Below are positions 33,594 through 42,158 of a stretch of 64,000 nt of DNA, in pieces. Made by a program: the position numbers and the translations under genes. This DNA comes from Paenibacillus oralis (GTDB lineage Bacteria > Bacillota > Bacilli > Paenibacillales > Paenibacillaceae), in NCBI RefSeq assembly GCF_003863965.1, contig NZ_RRCN01000001.1:5949071-6013070 (forward strand), in the 5' to 3' direction. The notes under the pieces were generated by a model. That model did no database searches, had not been told where the DNA came from, and saw only the letters and a list, made by a program, of their open reading frames with translations. Within the stretch, counting starts at the first letter, position 1. Each line of letters starts with the position of its first letter.

Positions 33594-34187
33594 ATGTCCG
33601 TAAATCCCGAGGATCCTCGTGTTAAAAGAACCCGTCAATTATTCGTGCAGGCTTTTAACGATTTGGTTGGGAAAAAGAGAAATATCTATTCCATTTCTGT
33701 GCATGATATCACGAATCAAGCAACCGTAAATCGAACAACATTTTATGCGCATTTTCAGGATAAATATGATTTTCTTAAATATTGGATGACGGAAAAATTC
33801 CAAATGACTATAAGGGATAGACTGCCGGAAGAAACAAGATGCAATGCGGAAAATTTGCGGATCCTTATTCAAACCATATTCGATTTTCTTTTACGGTTTC
33901 AACAAAATAGTACGCCGGGAGACAAGCCGTTTGAAGCGATGTTTGAAAAGGCCATGCATCAGGATCTTCATCGGCTCCTGCTTAAACGGGCAAATGAAGT
34001 GGACACACAGGGCTTTTCGCAAGAAAAATTGGAAGCTATGGCGCTCGTTATCAGTTGGGGCATATTCGGATCGGCTTTACAGTGGAGCCGGAACCCTCAA
34101 GATCGATCGGTGGAAACGATGTTTGACGAAGTCATTGAGGTTCTATCGGTCAATTTGGCCCCTTTTTGGGAGCAAACAACCAGCTAA
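33594..34187 (+). CDS. TetR/AcrR-family regulator, divergent from an NmrA-like gene
   Basis: A 197-residue regulator starting MSVNPEDPRVKRTRQLFVQAF, with HTH VHDITNQATVNRTTFYAHFQDKYDF. It is a paralogue of the regulator at 31786; the whole [oxidoreductase, divergent TetR] arrangement is repeated. The start at 33594 is chosen because AGAGGGGG lies just before it; the frame opens 20 codons earlier. Presumed repressor of the adjoining quinone reductase. Confidence 0.88.
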   Translation: MSVNPEDPRVKRTRQLFVQAFNDLVGKKRNIYSISVHDITNQATVNRTTFYAHFQDKYDFLKYWMTEKFQMTIRDRLPEETRCNAENLRILIQTIFDFLLRFQQNSTPGDKPFEAMFEKAMHQDLHRLLLKRANEVDTQGFSQEKLEAMALVISWGIFGSALQWSRNPQDRSVETMFDEVIEVLSVNLAPFWEQTTS

Positions 34188-34837
34188 AGACACGCCTTTT
34201 TGCAATGCACACCTCGACAGGGTCGGATACTTCCGTTCCTAGTTTGAATATATAAATGGATTGATGAAACTACAAATCTTGAGTGAGTTAAAGTATTCTT
34301 TTCTTGGGGGGCGCGGCAGATCAATACTCGCTGTCCGGAGACTTTGCACGATTATCCCATTTGAACAGGTAGCAGAGAAACAGACAAGCTCTGGAGAAGA
34401 AAATATTTGGTGGAGAAGCAGATAGGTTCGAAATAATTTAGGCATGCAGGCCTGCTCGCTGTTATAACGGCTGGTGAATGGTTGAAGTTCCGTTCCCGCA
34501 TTGACCTCCATGTTCGCTCGCCCCCAAATCAAGAATTTACGAACTCGCGTTCTATTTACTTTGTAATATCAAACGTACGTTCCCTTATCAAATCGAAAAT
34601 CTCACCTGAACCGCCTCATTTTTCCCCCTCTCTTTTTCTTCTCTTTTTTTTGCAACCCTTGCTCTAGCCCCCTGATCCCCGCTCCCTGAACGAATGGGAT
34701 AATCGTGCAAAGGCAAGCAACAGGCAGGAACACCAAGGCGATTGGCTAGTTGCCGGAAAGACAGTGTCCGCCTCTGATTCAGCGTGTGGTAATTGTCTGT
34801 TATGGGGAAATATCAAATCACAGGAACTAGGAGCGAA
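34188..34837. other. Long intergenic region with split repeat sequences
   Basis: No gene is credible here. Two segments (34330-34370 and 34687-34714) match the two arms of the inverted repeat found at 42.0 and 61.4 kb (CTTTGCACGATTATCCC and its complement), but lie 317 bp apart instead of about 30. A pyrimidine-rich run is present around 34615-34670. Confidence 0.45.
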
Positions 34838-35563
34838 ATGCAAATGGTACACCCACAAAGTGCCTCAGCAATTGAAAGATACGCTATTCTCGTATCCGGC
34901 GCAGGCAAAACTTTAAATGGCCAAAAGATTATAAATAACGTTTCTCTGGCCGTGCCCCGCAACAGCATATACGCCATCATCGGCCCGAACGGAGCAGGGA
35001 AAACGACTCTGCTTCGCCTCATGAACGGATTGTTGACCTTGGATGAAGGTACAATCCGTTATGCTAATGATGAGCATCAAATTGCTGTGCTGCTGGAGAA
35101 CGACTATCTATTCGAAGCCAAAACCGGACGAGAGAACATTCGCGATTTTGGCATCTATTTTTCGCTAGATCTTGGACAATCATCTTCGGCAGTGGACCGT
35201 TACTCCTCCTTGTTGCAATTGGATTCAGCGCTCGACAATAAGGTTGCTGCCTACTCAAAGGGTATGAAAAGAAAGCTCTCTCTCCTGGTTACATTGCTTA
35301 GAAATACACCGATTCTGATGCTGGATGAGTTGACCTCCGGCGTTGATCCCGAATCCAGACGGGTGATGCGCAGCGTGTTGAACCAACTAAAGGAAGAAGG
35401 CCGTACGGTCATCCTTACCTCGCACGATCTGGCCGAAGTTCAAAAGATCAGCGACTGGATTACGATTTTGAACGGCGGTACCGTCGTGGAAACTATCAAT
35501 AATCAGGTGTTCGAGGGAGACCTTGAGCAAAGACTTTTTGATGTGCTGGAGGGGATCAAATGA
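34838..35563 (+). CDS. ABC transporter ATP-binding protein (exporter type)
   Basis: A 241-residue ATPase with Walker A (GPNGAGKTTLLRLM), a signature-like YSKGMKRKLSLL (in place of LSGGQ, as usual for this exporter group), Walker B (ILMLDELTSGVDPESRR) and H-loop (TSHDLAEVQ). ATG 34838 follows AGGAG at five bases; an earlier in-frame ATG at 34793 has no ribosome site. It overlaps the permease gene by four bases (ATGA). The substrate is unknown; peptides or lipids are typical. Confidence 0.9.
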   Translation: MQMVHPQSASAIERYAILVSGAGKTLNGQKIINNVSLAVPRNSIYAIIGPNGAGKTTLLRLMNGLLTLDEGTIRYANDEHQIAVLLENDYLFEAKTGRENIRDFGIYFSLDLGQSSSAVDRYSSLLQLDSALDNKVAAYSKGMKRKLSLLVTLLRNTPILMLDELTSGVDPESRRVMRSVLNQLKEEGRTVILTSHDLAEVQKISDWITILNGGTVVETINNQVFEGDLEQRLFDVLEGIK

Positions 35564-36291
35564 TGGGCATTCACCCGATCAATAAGCTCAATTTCAGAGA
35601 TATCCTAAAAAGTCCTTCCTACCTGGTCATGCTCAACATCATGTTGATCGTACCGTTAAATTCCATGCTGCAAATTCTGAAAACGAACACCGGCCTGATG
35701 GAGTTTATCGTTGTCTATGTTTTTTTGATGTTGAATGTCTCCAGCTATTTCTTTTTGAATATGCTGACCATCAGTCTGATTGTGATTTCAGAAAAAAGCT
35801 CGGGGCGCTGTGAATATTACCTGGCCAACCAAGTGGATGTTCGCCGGCTTACCGGCATATACAGCCGCTCCTCCTATAGTTTAAACATCGGCCCCATCCT
35901 TTTGCTCGACATCCTTATAGCAGGTTACGCTATGGCCAGCCACGAGACTGTGCTGCTTCATTTGTTCCAAGATGTGTCTTTTGTTTGGTTTGCGGCAACA
36001 TACCTTCTCTTTACTTATCTCGCAACCAGTACATTGACCTTAATCTCTATGCTTTCTAAAACCCCGGAGCGGATCCGCACCTATCTTTCGGTCAGTTCGT
36101 TTTTGTTTATTTTTGCCGCTACGCTTCCCGCTACTTTCATTAAAAAATTTGGTTTCATTATCAATGGCGACACCATTATTTGGTTTTCCGGCAGCACCCT
36201 GCTCGTTCTGGCGATGATTTGTGCCTCCGTACGCGTGTATCTGTCTAATAAGCTGAACAATGAGATCGTTATCTTGTCATATAAACAGTAG
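35560..36291 (+). CDS. ABC-2-type membrane permease
   Basis: A 243-residue protein with about six hydrophobic segments (clear ones at ~25-42, 48-85, 115-135, 150-170, 182-200, 210-228). Its start overlaps the ATPase stop, so it is the membrane partner. No family name beyond ABC-2-like is secure. Confidence 0.8.
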   Translation: MMGIHPINKLNFRDILKSPSYLVMLNIMLIVPLNSMLQILKTNTGLMEFIVVYVFLMLNVSSYFFLNMLTISLIVISEKSSGRCEYYLANQVDVRRLTGIYSRSSYSLNIGPILLLDILIAGYAMASHETVLLHLFQDVSFVWFAATYLLFTYLATSTLTLISMLSKTPERIRTYLSVSSFLFIFAATLPATFIKKFGFIINGDTIIWFSGSTLLVLAMICASVRVYLSNKLNNEIVILSYKQ

Positions 36292-36301
36292 CTTTCAATT
36301 G

Positions 36302-36345
36302 AAAAAAGGCTCATGACGTTTCCGCAACGCCATGAACCCTTTTTA
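36302..36345. terminator. Bidirectional terminator
   Basis: AAAAAGG-TCATG pairs with CATGA-CCTTTTT around a 15-base loop. It lies between the ABC permease (rightward) and the SLH phosphoesterase (leftward) and can serve both. Confidence 0.75.
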
Positions 36346-36374
36346 ACACTCAATTATCCATTCCGGGGGGGTGC

Positions 36375-39131
36375 CTACTTCACAAATTCCAGAAGTTTCA
36401 CAACAAGCGTTATGGCTTCCGCCCGGGTGGCAACTTGCTGAGGAGCAAAGCGGTTGTTGCCGACTCCGTCCACAAGTCCGGCATCAACCGCTGCCGCCAC
36501 ATACGGCGCAGCCCAGGCCGGAATATCCTTCGCATCGTTAAAAGCAAGCTTGGCTTGCGAATCGGGACGGATCCCGCCGGCGCGGACAATCATCGCTGTC
36601 AGCTCCGCCCGATTAAGCGGGTTATGCGGACCGAAAGAGCCGTCCTTGTAGCCGCTGATAATGCCTGCTGCCACGGCCTCAGCTACTGCCTCCGTCGCCC
36701 ATGAAGGAATTTTGCTTGCATCCGTAAATGAAAGCTGCGCGCCGTCCGCGTTCAAATCCAATGCGCGTCCCAGCATGGTAACGAATTCCGCACGTGTAAC
36801 TTGTTGATTCGGCCGGAAGGTTCCGTCAGCGTAGCCGTTCACGAAGCCTGCCGCCACAGCCTGATCGATGGCCGCTTTGGCCCAATGCTCTTGAATATCC
36901 TTAAGCACCGGCGGATTCGCGCGGCCCGATCCGGTACCCGGATTGCTTCCGGGCTGCGCTCCTGTATCTGCCCCACTATCCGGATTTGTCCCATTCCCTG
37001 AATTCGCATCTTTCTCCGAGCCTGCTCCTGACCCGCTACCTGAACCGGGACTCGAAACCGGGTTACTCCCTTTTCCTGAACCGGAATTTCCTGAACCCGA
37101 ATTACCCGAACCCGAGTTCCCCGAACCGGGGTTCGGCGTTGCGGCCCCCTTCTTCTCAATGCCGAATTGATCAATAATAAACGGCTGCGCTCCATTCAGG
37201 TTCTGATCAATTTCATACGCAACGGCCGTCAGCTTGCCGCCGTCTATCGTAATGCCGACGAAATTTTGCACCTGACTGCGTTTCGGACGCCGGTTATCCT
37301 TCGGGTCGGGGCCGTATTTGGCCGCATGATTTTCCTCCGCACGTTCGAACAAGCTGTAATACGCATCCCCAAGATCGGGGCTCGGATTTTTGTAATAAAC
37401 CTTCGGACCAGCGGTTGCCGGAATCAAATAGATCGTACCGTCCGGGTTTACCGAGTATTCCAGCTTCTCCCCATTCAGCATTTCCGTAATTTTGACGGGC
37501 TCTGTTGCTTTGCCGTCCGCTTTGATCGGCTTGGTACGCGCATAAATATGATCATGACCCTGCAAAACAAAATCGATATCCAGTTCCGCCATGATCGAAG
37601 CGATTTTGTTGCGCACGCCATTCGTGCCCATAATATCGGAATCCGTTGCATGGTTCGAAGTGGTGTACGGACCTTTGTGAATATTCACGATTATCCACTG
37701 AGCCCCGGCCTTTTTGGCCTGCTGAACATCTTGTTTGAGCCATTCCACTTGCTCTACCGAGAAATTGTCATACGTATCCGAATCCTCATTGGAATTCAAA
37801 ATAACGAAATGCGCATTGCTGTAATTGTATGAATAATATGCGCCGGTTTCGATTGCCGATTTTTCCGGAACTTTCAAATTAAAGTGCTCAATAAACGCGT
37901 AGTTTTCATCCTCGTGATTGCCCGCGGAAGGCGCCAGCGTCGTATGGAGCAAGCTTTCCTGCGAGTGCCCAAGCAGCCAATTCCACTGTTCTTCCTTGAC
38001 GCCTGTATCGACAATATCGCCATTATGCACGACAAATTGCGCTTCCGGCACGGCAGCCAACGCTTTGGCCAACGTCTCGGAGGAGAGCACCGCTTCCTCT
38101 TCGTCCTTCGCCTGCGTGTCAGCCAGATCGATAAACGTAAACGCGCCCTTCTCCGGTGCGGTCCGGAAGGTTCCCGTGCCGCTCCAAACGCCAAGCGCCG
38201 CATCGCCTACCCGGAAATAATAGGAGGTATCCGCCGCTAAACCTGTCGCTTCCGCTTTATGAACATGCTCTCCCGGGGAATTCGAAGAGACGGAAGTACG
38301 TCCGCTAAATGTTTGGGCCTGACTAAAATCCGGCTCTCCCCCGCGATTTTCCACAACCTGCACATCGCTCCGGGATGAGCCCAGCGGTGTATACCATGTA
38401 AAACCTTTCGCACTTGTAGCATCACCGTAGAAAGTTACGGTCACCTTGCTGATTTCAAGCGCCAGAGCTTGGACCAACGCTTTCAGCTCCATATCGAAAT
38501 AGAGGTCCGAACTGCTGTCGCTTTGCTGATGAACCTCGACCGCAATTTCGTTGTCGCCGTCCTTTAAGTAGGACTTCAGCGGCGCGGTCAGATCCACATC
38601 TTCATACAATACGGGAAGATCTTTGCTTGAGCCGGCTTTGGTGGAATACGTGATCTCCCCTGCCGGCATACCGAACCGGACCGCCTCATGTCCGTTCACA
38701 TAAACAACGGCCCCGTCGTCTATTCCGAATGTGCCGAGAAGCTGTCCGTACCCGTCGATCTCATCCTTGTTGACTTGAAGATTCGTACGGAAATACGTGG
38801 TGCGATGCTTGAGATTTTTATCCGGACCATAGTCAACTTCCGTATTGAGCGGTCCAAAGGTAGAGGTGGCAATGCCGCTGCCGTTATCCTTGTAACCGAA
38901 AGGTGCAAACCCGGAATCCCAAGAGGAATCATCATACGTGGCTCTCCATACGGACATTAAATCTTGACCCTGATCAAAATATTTCCACTCGCTGTTTCGC
39001 GGCAGCAGAATCATGGGCTCGTCTGGCTCGTCTTGCGCGGCCGCTTCGGCCACGGGTGAGGCTCCTAATCCTGACCATAAACCAAACGTCAGCGCTGTAC
39101 ATAACAACATGGATAACAGCTTTTTAGACAC
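36375..39131 (-). CDS. SLH-anchored purple-acid-phosphatase-like metallophosphoesterase
   Basis: A 918-residue secreted surface enzyme. Residues 1-31 are a signal peptide (ends VAEAAAQ). A beta-rich N-terminal domain (~40-215) and a fibronectin-like PAP domain (~222-330) precede the phosphoesterase (~330-600). Its metal-site motifs are intact: DLADTQ, NGDIVDTG, AGNHEDE, NIHKGPY, GHDHIYAR. A Gly/Ser/Asn-rich repeat linker (~650-735) follows, then three SLH domains (~738-918) with TRAE, NRAE and TRAE, the motifs that bind pyruvylated cell-wall polymer. It probably hydrolyses phosphoesters at the cell surface. GTG 39131 is the start; GGGAG is 12 bases upstream. Confidence 0.9.
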   Translation of the reverse strand: MSKKLLSMLLCTALTFGLWSGLGASPVAEAAAQDEPDEPMILLPRNSEWKYFDQGQDLMSVWRATYDDSSWDSGFAPFGYKDNGSGIATSTFGPLNTEVDYGPDKNLKHRTTYFRTNLQVNKDEIDGYGQLLGTFGIDDGAVVYVNGHEAVRFGMPAGEITYSTKAGSSKDLPVLYEDVDLTAPLKSYLKDGDNEIAVEVHQQSDSSSDLYFDMELKALVQALALEISKVTVTFYGDATSAKGFTWYTPLGSSRSDVQVVENRGGEPDFSQAQTFSGRTSVSSNSPGEHVHKAEATGLAADTSYYFRVGDAALGVWSGTGTFRTAPEKGAFTFIDLADTQAKDEEEAVLSSETLAKALAAVPEAQFVVHNGDIVDTGVKEEQWNWLLGHSQESLLHTTLAPSAGNHEDENYAFIEHFNLKVPEKSAIETGAYYSYNYSNAHFVILNSNEDSDTYDNFSVEQVEWLKQDVQQAKKAGAQWIIVNIHKGPYTTSNHATDSDIMGTNGVRNKIASIMAELDIDFVLQGHDHIYARTKPIKADGKATEPVKITEMLNGEKLEYSVNPDGTIYLIPATAGPKVYYKNPSPDLGDAYYSLFERAEENHAAKYGPDPKDNRRPKRSQVQNFVGITIDGGKLTAVAYEIDQNLNGAQPFIIDQFGIEKKGAATPNPGSGNSGSGNSGSGNSGSGKGSNPVSSPGSGSGSGAGSEKDANSGNGTNPDSGADTGAQPGSNPGTGSGRANPPVLKDIQEHWAKAAIDQAVAAGFVNGYADGTFRPNQQVTRAEFVTMLGRALDLNADGAQLSFTDASKIPSWATEAVAEAVAAGIISGYKDGSFGPHNPLNRAELTAMIVRAGGIRPDSQAKLAFNDAKDIPAWAAPYVAAAVDAGLVDGVGNNRFAPQQVATRAEAITLVVKLLEFVK

Positions 39132-39403
39132 CTAGTTGATCATCTCCCTCTATTTTTGTTGGATATGTACCCACACTCCAAACAGCTATAACATAACAAA
39201 AGGAGATTAATCGCTTGTCATCCAGGCGTAAAACCTATGTAAAAATGATTGCACCACTTATATATTGTAAAAAATTTTTCTTTTATTGCGTATGACGCTC
39301 CTTGGCTATCAGGGAAATTCTTCCTCCCCTATTAAAGCTGCCTATGTTATATTTAAGAGAATAGTCCTATGATTTTGAAACCAAATACATAAAAGGAGAC
39401 GTC

Positions 39404-40327
39404 ATGAAAAAAATAGTTTACTTAACGCTTATGGGGTGCCTCGCTGCATTTATCGGTCTTTTCTCTTTTGCTCCCCAATCTCACGCTGCCGCCCCCGCTT
39501 CTTACACGCTTTATGTGGACGGCAAAGTTTTATCTTCAAAATTCCCAACGGTTGTGGAGAAGAATGTCACTCTTATTCCGATGAAACCGGTGCTTACCGC
39601 TCTAGGTTATGTCACGACCGTCGATAGCAAAACGAAGGCCATTACGGCCAAAAATTCGGACGGCTCTTCTATCACCGTGAAGACGGGAAGCAAAAAAGCC
39701 AAAATCAACGGGTCTGATGTCACCATGCCCGCAGTGGCCAAGTCGATGAAAGGAACTACGTATATCCCTTTATCGGCCATCAAGCAGTTAACCGGCAAGT
39801 CGATCGGACTGGACGCCTCTCAAGGAATCGCCTGGATCGGGGAAAAGCCGGCAGAAACCGTCCCGATTCCGCCCTGGGGAGCGACCCCGGAGCAAATGAA
39901 GGCGATTTTCAGCCATAAGCAGCTGATCGAGGAAGGGCAAGAAGGCGATATTTATGCCCTATGGTACCAGGAAGCACCCGATTACACGGATGAAATGTAC
40001 GTGTTTTATAAAAACAAACTGGCCAAATGGATGTATAACCCGCAAGTTCCTAGCTATAACGAAGACGAGTTACTCGGTTTTTACGACGGTATGGTCGCTA
40101 GTTTCGTTGACAAATATGGGGAACCGGAAACCAATATCGCTGCTGCCGATAAGAATAATGAGCTAATACCTCTGGCCAACGGAGGTTACTTCATGAGCGA
40201 GTGGAATGTAGGAGGCACAAAAATCACTATCTTCTTAAAACCAGCGGACACCGGATACGTCATGGCCATACAATTTGTTGATACATCGGTGGAATCAAAA
40301 GTCGAAGCCGCCTTGGATGCTATTTAA
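39404..40327 (+). CDS. Secreted protein with copper-amine-oxidase N-terminal (stalk) domain
   Basis: A 307-residue protein with a signal peptide (residues 1-28, ends SHAAAP). The stalk domain (~33-145) has YTLYVDGKVL, LIPMKPVLTALGYVTTVDSKTKAITAK and GTTYIPLSAIKQLTG, typical of the Cu_amine_oxidN1 domain common in Paenibacillus. Residues ~155-307 have an unrecognised DUF-like region (LIEEGQEGDIYALWYQ). No copper site is implied by the stalk domain. ATG 39404 follows AAAGGAG. Divergent from the SLH phosphatase, with 270 bp between; no operator was recognised there. Confidence 0.85.
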   Translation: MKKIVYLTLMGCLAAFIGLFSFAPQSHAAAPASYTLYVDGKVLSSKFPTVVEKNVTLIPMKPVLTALGYVTTVDSKTKAITAKNSDGSSITVKTGSKKAKINGSDVTMPAVAKSMKGTTYIPLSAIKQLTGKSIGLDASQGIAWIGEKPAETVPIPPWGATPEQMKAIFSHKQLIEEGQEGDIYALWYQEAPDYTDEMYVFYKNKLAKWMYNPQVPSYNEDELLGFYDGMVASFVDKYGEPETNIAAADKNNELIPLANGGYFMSEWNVGGTKITIFLKPADTGYVMAIQFVDTSVESKVEAALDAI

Positions 40328-40337
40328 TAAAAATAAT

Positions 40338-40377
40338 AAAAAACGCTGCTGACATTCATTTGTCAGCAGCGTTTTTT
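40338..40377. terminator. Bidirectional terminator
   Basis: AAAAAACGCTGCTGACA pairs perfectly with TGTCAGCAGCGTTTTTT around TTCATT, between converging genes. Confidence 0.9.
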
Positions 40378-40386
40378 ATTTATCGC

Positions 40387-41820
40387 TTAATGCGACGGAT
40401 GCACCGCCCCGTGCGACACGATAACGCGGCGGATGAACAGCGCCAGCGCCAGCCCGATTAGTGTCACGATCATCGCGAATTGGAACACGCCGTGCGAGCC
40501 TATTGTCATCGCTTTCGCCACCTCGGTGACTTCGTTCGGGGCCGCGGACGCACCGAGATACCGCTCCATGCCGTGCGTCAGGATGCTAATCGCAACCGCG
40601 GTGCCAACCGCGCCCGCCACTTGTTGCAGCGTGTTCATCACCGCGGTGCCGTGCGGGTACAGCTCCGGCGGCAGCTGGTTCAGGCCGTTCGTCTGCGCCG
40701 GCATGAACACCATCGAAATGCCGATCATCAGGCAAATATGCAGCGCGACGATGAAGAACACCGAAGTCACCGGAGTGACGCCGGAGAAAAACCATAACGC
40801 AGCCGCCACAACGGCAAGCCCGGGCAGGACGAGCCACTTCGGACCGTACTTATCGAACAGCTTGCCCATCCGCGGCGACAGGAAGCCGTTCAGCGCGCTG
40901 CCCGGCAGCAGCATCAGGCCGGCGGTAAACGGCGAAAGCTTCATGCCCTGCTGCAAGTACATCGGCAAAACAATCATGCTGGATAAGATAATCATCATAC
41001 AGGTGAGCACCAGCAGCAGCCCGACGATAAACATCGGGTACTTAAACACGCGCAAACTCATCATCGGCTCGCGCATGAACAGCTGGCGCAGCACGAACAG
41101 CGCAAGCGCGGCGAGACCGATGGCGATCGAGGCGATGACGACCGGGCTAGTCCAGCCCGCATCCCCTTCCCCCGCCTTGCTGAAACCAAACACGACGCCC
41201 CCAAAGCCAAGCGTAGACAGGATGACGGAGAGCAGGTCGATGCGCGGTTTCGTTACTTCGGTGACGTTTTCCAAGAATTTCAGACCGACGAGCAAGCCGA
41301 GCACCAGGAACGGCAGCGATAGCCAGAAGATGAAATGCCAAGTCAAATATTCGATCAAAAGTCCCGCCACGGTCGGCCCGGTCGCAGGCGCAAACATGAT
41401 GACGAGACCAACAAAGCCCATCGCCGCGCCGCGTTTTTCCGCCGGATAAACGACTAGAATCGTATTGAACATAAGCGGGATCAAAAGCCCCATGCCGATC
41501 GCCTGCAGGACGCGCGCGACCATCAGCATCTCGAAATTGAACGCAAGCGCCGCGATCAAGGTGCCGATAATCGAGCTCGTCACCGAGCCGACAAACAGTT
41601 GCCGCGTCGTGAACCATTGCAGCAGCAAACCGGACAGCGGCATGAGAATGCCCAGCGTCAGCAGAAAGCCCGTCGTTAACCACTGCGCCGTCGCCGCCGA
41701 AATTTGGAACACTTCCATCAGATTGCTGATGGCGATGTTGAGCGCCGTCTCACTGAACATGCCGATAAAACCGCAGATAAGCAAGGACGCCATGATGGCG
41801 CGTGTATTATACTGCTTCAT
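40387..41820 (-). CDS. MFS drug exporter, DHA2 (EmrB/QacA) family
   Basis: A 477-residue membrane protein with about 14 hydrophobic segments. Motif C of antiporters is present (FAPATGPTVAGLLIEYLTWHFIFW), and the N-terminal helix has SETALNIAISNLMEVFQIS, close to the DHA2 pattern. It likely exports drugs by proton antiport. ATG 41820 has GAGGAGG upstream. Monocistronic; the region upstream is occupied by an intergenic repeat. Confidence 0.9.
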   Translation of the reverse strand: MKQYNTRAIMASLLICGFIGMFSETALNIAISNLMEVFQISAATAQWLTTGFLLTLGILMPLSGLLLQWFTTRQLFVGSVTSSIIGTLIAALAFNFEMLMVARVLQAIGMGLLIPLMFNTILVVYPAEKRGAAMGFVGLVIMFAPATGPTVAGLLIEYLTWHFIFWLSLPFLVLGLLVGLKFLENVTEVTKPRIDLLSVILSTLGFGGVVFGFSKAGEGDAGWTSPVVIASIAIGLAALALFVLRQLFMREPMMSLRVFKYPMFIVGLLLVLTCMMIILSSMIVLPMYLQQGMKLSPFTAGLMLLPGSALNGFLSPRMGKLFDKYGPKWLVLPGLAVVAAALWFFSGVTPVTSVFFIVALHICLMIGISMVFMPAQTNGLNQLPPELYPHGTAVMNTLQQVAGAVGTAVAISILTHGMERYLGASAAPNEVTEVAKAMTIGSHGVFQFAMIVTLIGLALALFIRRVIVSHGAVHPSH

Positions 41821-41952
41821 AACTCCTCCTCTTCACTATACGTAGGTGTCTTTATACACGAGGAGTTTGGTGCCCCCGCTATCTGCTTATTATACATAAA
41901 AGCGCAGATAACATTTCTTATGGATTGCTGAATTTAAGGTTCAACCTAATCA

Positions 41953-42140
41953 TCAGTGCTTGACAGTCAAGCCGACAACAGACCGTGGCCTGGAGCGAGA
42001 CTTGCTATCCGGAGGCTTTGCACAATTATCCCGTTTGATCATGTGACTTGGCTTTCTGAACCAAAGGGATAATCGTGCAAAGTGGTTTGGAGAGACAACC
42101 CTCCCCATCTCCGTCATCATTTATTTTGTCAAGCACTGAT
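41953..42140 (+). repeat. MITE-like element with 13-bp terminal inverted repeats (copy 1)
   Basis: TCAGTGCTTGACA (41953-41965) and its inverse (42128-42140) bound a 188-bp non-coding element. Inside are further arms (GCACAATTATCCC and GGGATAATCGTGC) that can fold into a long hairpin. An inverted copy is at 61305-61502. Homology continues 10-20 bp past the termini on both sides. Confidence 0.75.
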
Positions 42141-42158
42141 TTTCGTCGTGAGCCGAAT

